Assembly: GCA_016208845.1 (NCBI GenBank)
Contig: JACQXH010000136.1
Location: 1-13,064, forward strand
Origin: Nitrospirota bacterium
GTDB taxonomy: Bacteria; Nitrospirota; Thermodesulfovibrionia; UBA6902; BMS3Bbin08
Length of the DNA: 13,064 nucleotides
Direction of reading: 5' to 3'
The notes beneath the pieces were generated by a model. That model was not told the origin of the DNA. It saw only the letters and a program-made list of their open reading frames with translations, and ran no database searches. Of this stretch, positions 12,179 to 13,064 are shown piece by piece (the stretch's first letter is position 1; each line of letters begins with the position of its first letter). The translations under genes and the position numbers were made by a program.

Positions 12179-13064
12179 ATGAAATTAAAAGTAAAGGCAA
12201 CAATATTGTTCGGTTTTATTTTTCTTCTGAGTGCACCGCTGTTTGCCGCAGAGAAGAAAAGCGCATGCATTGATTGTCACAAGAAAGTAACCCCCGGAAT
12301 AGTTGAGCAGTATTTTGAAGGCAAGATGTCGAAGAAAAATGTCGACTGCTCTACATGCCATGGTTCAGAGCACCAGAAAATGGACGATGCCATGCTGGCA
12401 AAAATACCTACACCTGACACATGCAAGAAGTGCCATAAAAAACGTGTTGAACAGTTCAGGGCCGGCAAGCATAACCTTGCATGGGTAGCGGCGAGTTCCA
12501 TGCCCATGTGGGCCCATCAGCCTGCGTCTGTTGTTGGCGAAGGATACAAGGGGTGTTCAAGCTGTCACAAGATAGGAGTAAAAGGCGACGGTGAAATAAC
12601 ACAGTACCGCTACGGCAACGCACAATGTGACTCATGCCATACAAGACATTCCTTCAAAAGGTCAGAGGCGCTGGATCCGCGGGCATGTATGACATGCCAC
12701 ATGGGCTTTGACCATCCGCAGTGGGAGATGTGGTCTACTTCCAAGCACGGCACCATCTGGCAGATAGAAGGAAAAGACAGCAAAAGGGCGCCTACGTGCC
12801 AGACCTGTCACATGCCTGGCGGGGATCACGCGGTTATGACCTCATGGGGATTCCTTGCCTTAAGGCTTCCGGAGGACGATAAAGAATGGCTGAATGACAG
12901 AGTGACTATCCTTCAGGCGCTTGGCGTGCTTGACGAAAACGGCAACCCGACGCCAAGGCTGGATATTGTAAAGGCAGGCAAGGTTGCGCGGCTCACAAAG
13001 GAAGAATTTCAGGAGCCGAGGGATAAAATGCTCAAGGTCTGCTCTCAATGTCATGGTGCAAACT
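12179..13064 (+). CDS. Octaheme cytochrome c, hydroxylamine oxidoreductase-like (3' end beyond right edge)
   Basis: Frame read by hand from ATG 12179 (GGAGGG 8 nt upstream) to the edge, 295 codons without stop. A signal peptide (MKLKVKATILFGFIFLLS, cleavage after LFA near residue 23) sends it to the periplasm. Eight CxxCH heme-binding motifs: CIDCH 30, CSTCH 57, CKKCH 82, CSSCH 126, CDSCH 150, CMTCH 170, CQTCH 207, CSQCH 288. The opening CxxCH followed by TPGIVEQYFEGKM, the CxTCHMPGGDHAVMTSWGF block and the spacing are those of HAO-type octaheme cytochromes, in which heme 4 is the catalytic site. Members oxidise hydroxylamine or hydrazine, or reduce nitrite/hydroxylamine; the deciding C-terminal cross-linking Tyr lies outside the window. 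Additional His residues (HxxxH near 61-65, SKHG at 189-191, GGDH) are likely heme ligands. It is divergent from por. Confidence 0.85.
   Translation, partial: MKLKVKATILFGFIFLLSAPLFAAEKKSACIDCHKKVTPGIVEQYFEGKMSKKNVDCSTCHGSEHQKMDDAMLAKIPTPDTCKKCHKKRVEQFRAGKHNLAWVAASSMPMWAHQPASVVGEGYKGCSSCHKIGVKGDGEITQYRYGNAQCDSCHTRHSFKRSEALDPRACMTCHMGFDHPQWEMWSTSKHGTIWQIEGKDSKRAPTCQTCHMPGGDHAVMTSWGFLALRLPEDDKEWLNDRVTILQALGVLDENGNPTPRLDIVKAGKVARLTKEEFQEPRDKMLKVCSQCHGAN

Noticed and set aside
1..13064. CRISPR array, phage genes or a defence system
   Set aside because: No regularly spaced direct repeats and no recognisable phage or defence proteins were found in any frame I read.

Overview
The window reads as a chromosomal segment of a Gram-negative, probably anaerobic bacterium. 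It holds an exopolysaccharide operon with an outer-membrane export lipoprotein, a PEP-CTERM (exosortase-sorted) secreted protein, a four-subunit 2-oxoacid:ferredoxin oxidoreductase and the start of an octaheme hydroxylamine-oxidoreductase-like cytochrome c. This mix is familiar from Nitrospirota (Thermodesulfovibrio-like) and Desulfobacterota. That placement is inference from gene content only.

Left part (1-6098, all minus strand, so transcription runs right to left): a surface-polysaccharide operon in the order polyprenyl-phosphate sugar transferase (priming), OPX/Wza-like lipoprotein, Wzz/GumC-like chain-length protein, a degenerate CpsD-type ATPase and an O-antigen ligase/polymerase that runs off the left edge. 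The genes touch or overlap (TAATG coupling at 1958-1962; 49-bp overlap at 1304-1352). A 437-bp AT-rich gap (6099-6535) follows. Then comes a PEP-CTERM gene (6536-7180) with a clear terminator and a candidate sigma-54 promoter with an upstream palindrome. No exosortase gene is inside the window.

Middle part (7500-8690): an internally deleted, frameshifted IS1634/IS4-type transposase remnant, then the most striking feature. This is a tRNA-Asn(GUU) gene (8357-8690, minus) split inside the anticodon, between U35 and U36, by a 258-nt group I intron. The intron can be folded by eye from P1 to P9.

Right part (8782-13064): a porGDAB operon (minus strand; gamma 11250-11825, delta 10957-11253, alpha, beta). 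The alpha and beta genes both carry a small internal deletion with a frameshift, and a two-hairpin palindromic repeat sits between them. A 353-bp divergent intergenic region carries an FNR-like palindrome at about -61.5 of a good sigma-70 promoter for porG, several GC-rich hairpins and a G-quadruplex motif. It separates por from a plus-strand octaheme cytochrome whose eight CxxCH motifs lie before the right edge.

How the parts work together: the left block makes, exports and presumably anchors an extracellular polysaccharide to which PEP-CTERM proteins are usually linked. The right block is central anaerobic metabolism (pyruvate/acetyl-CoA with ferredoxin) next to nitrogen-oxide or hydroxylamine redox chemistry. 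Several genes (the CpsD-type ATPase, alpha, beta, the transposase) show loss of short coding stretches. Either this is real local decay or the assembly has errors here; sequence alone cannot separate the two.
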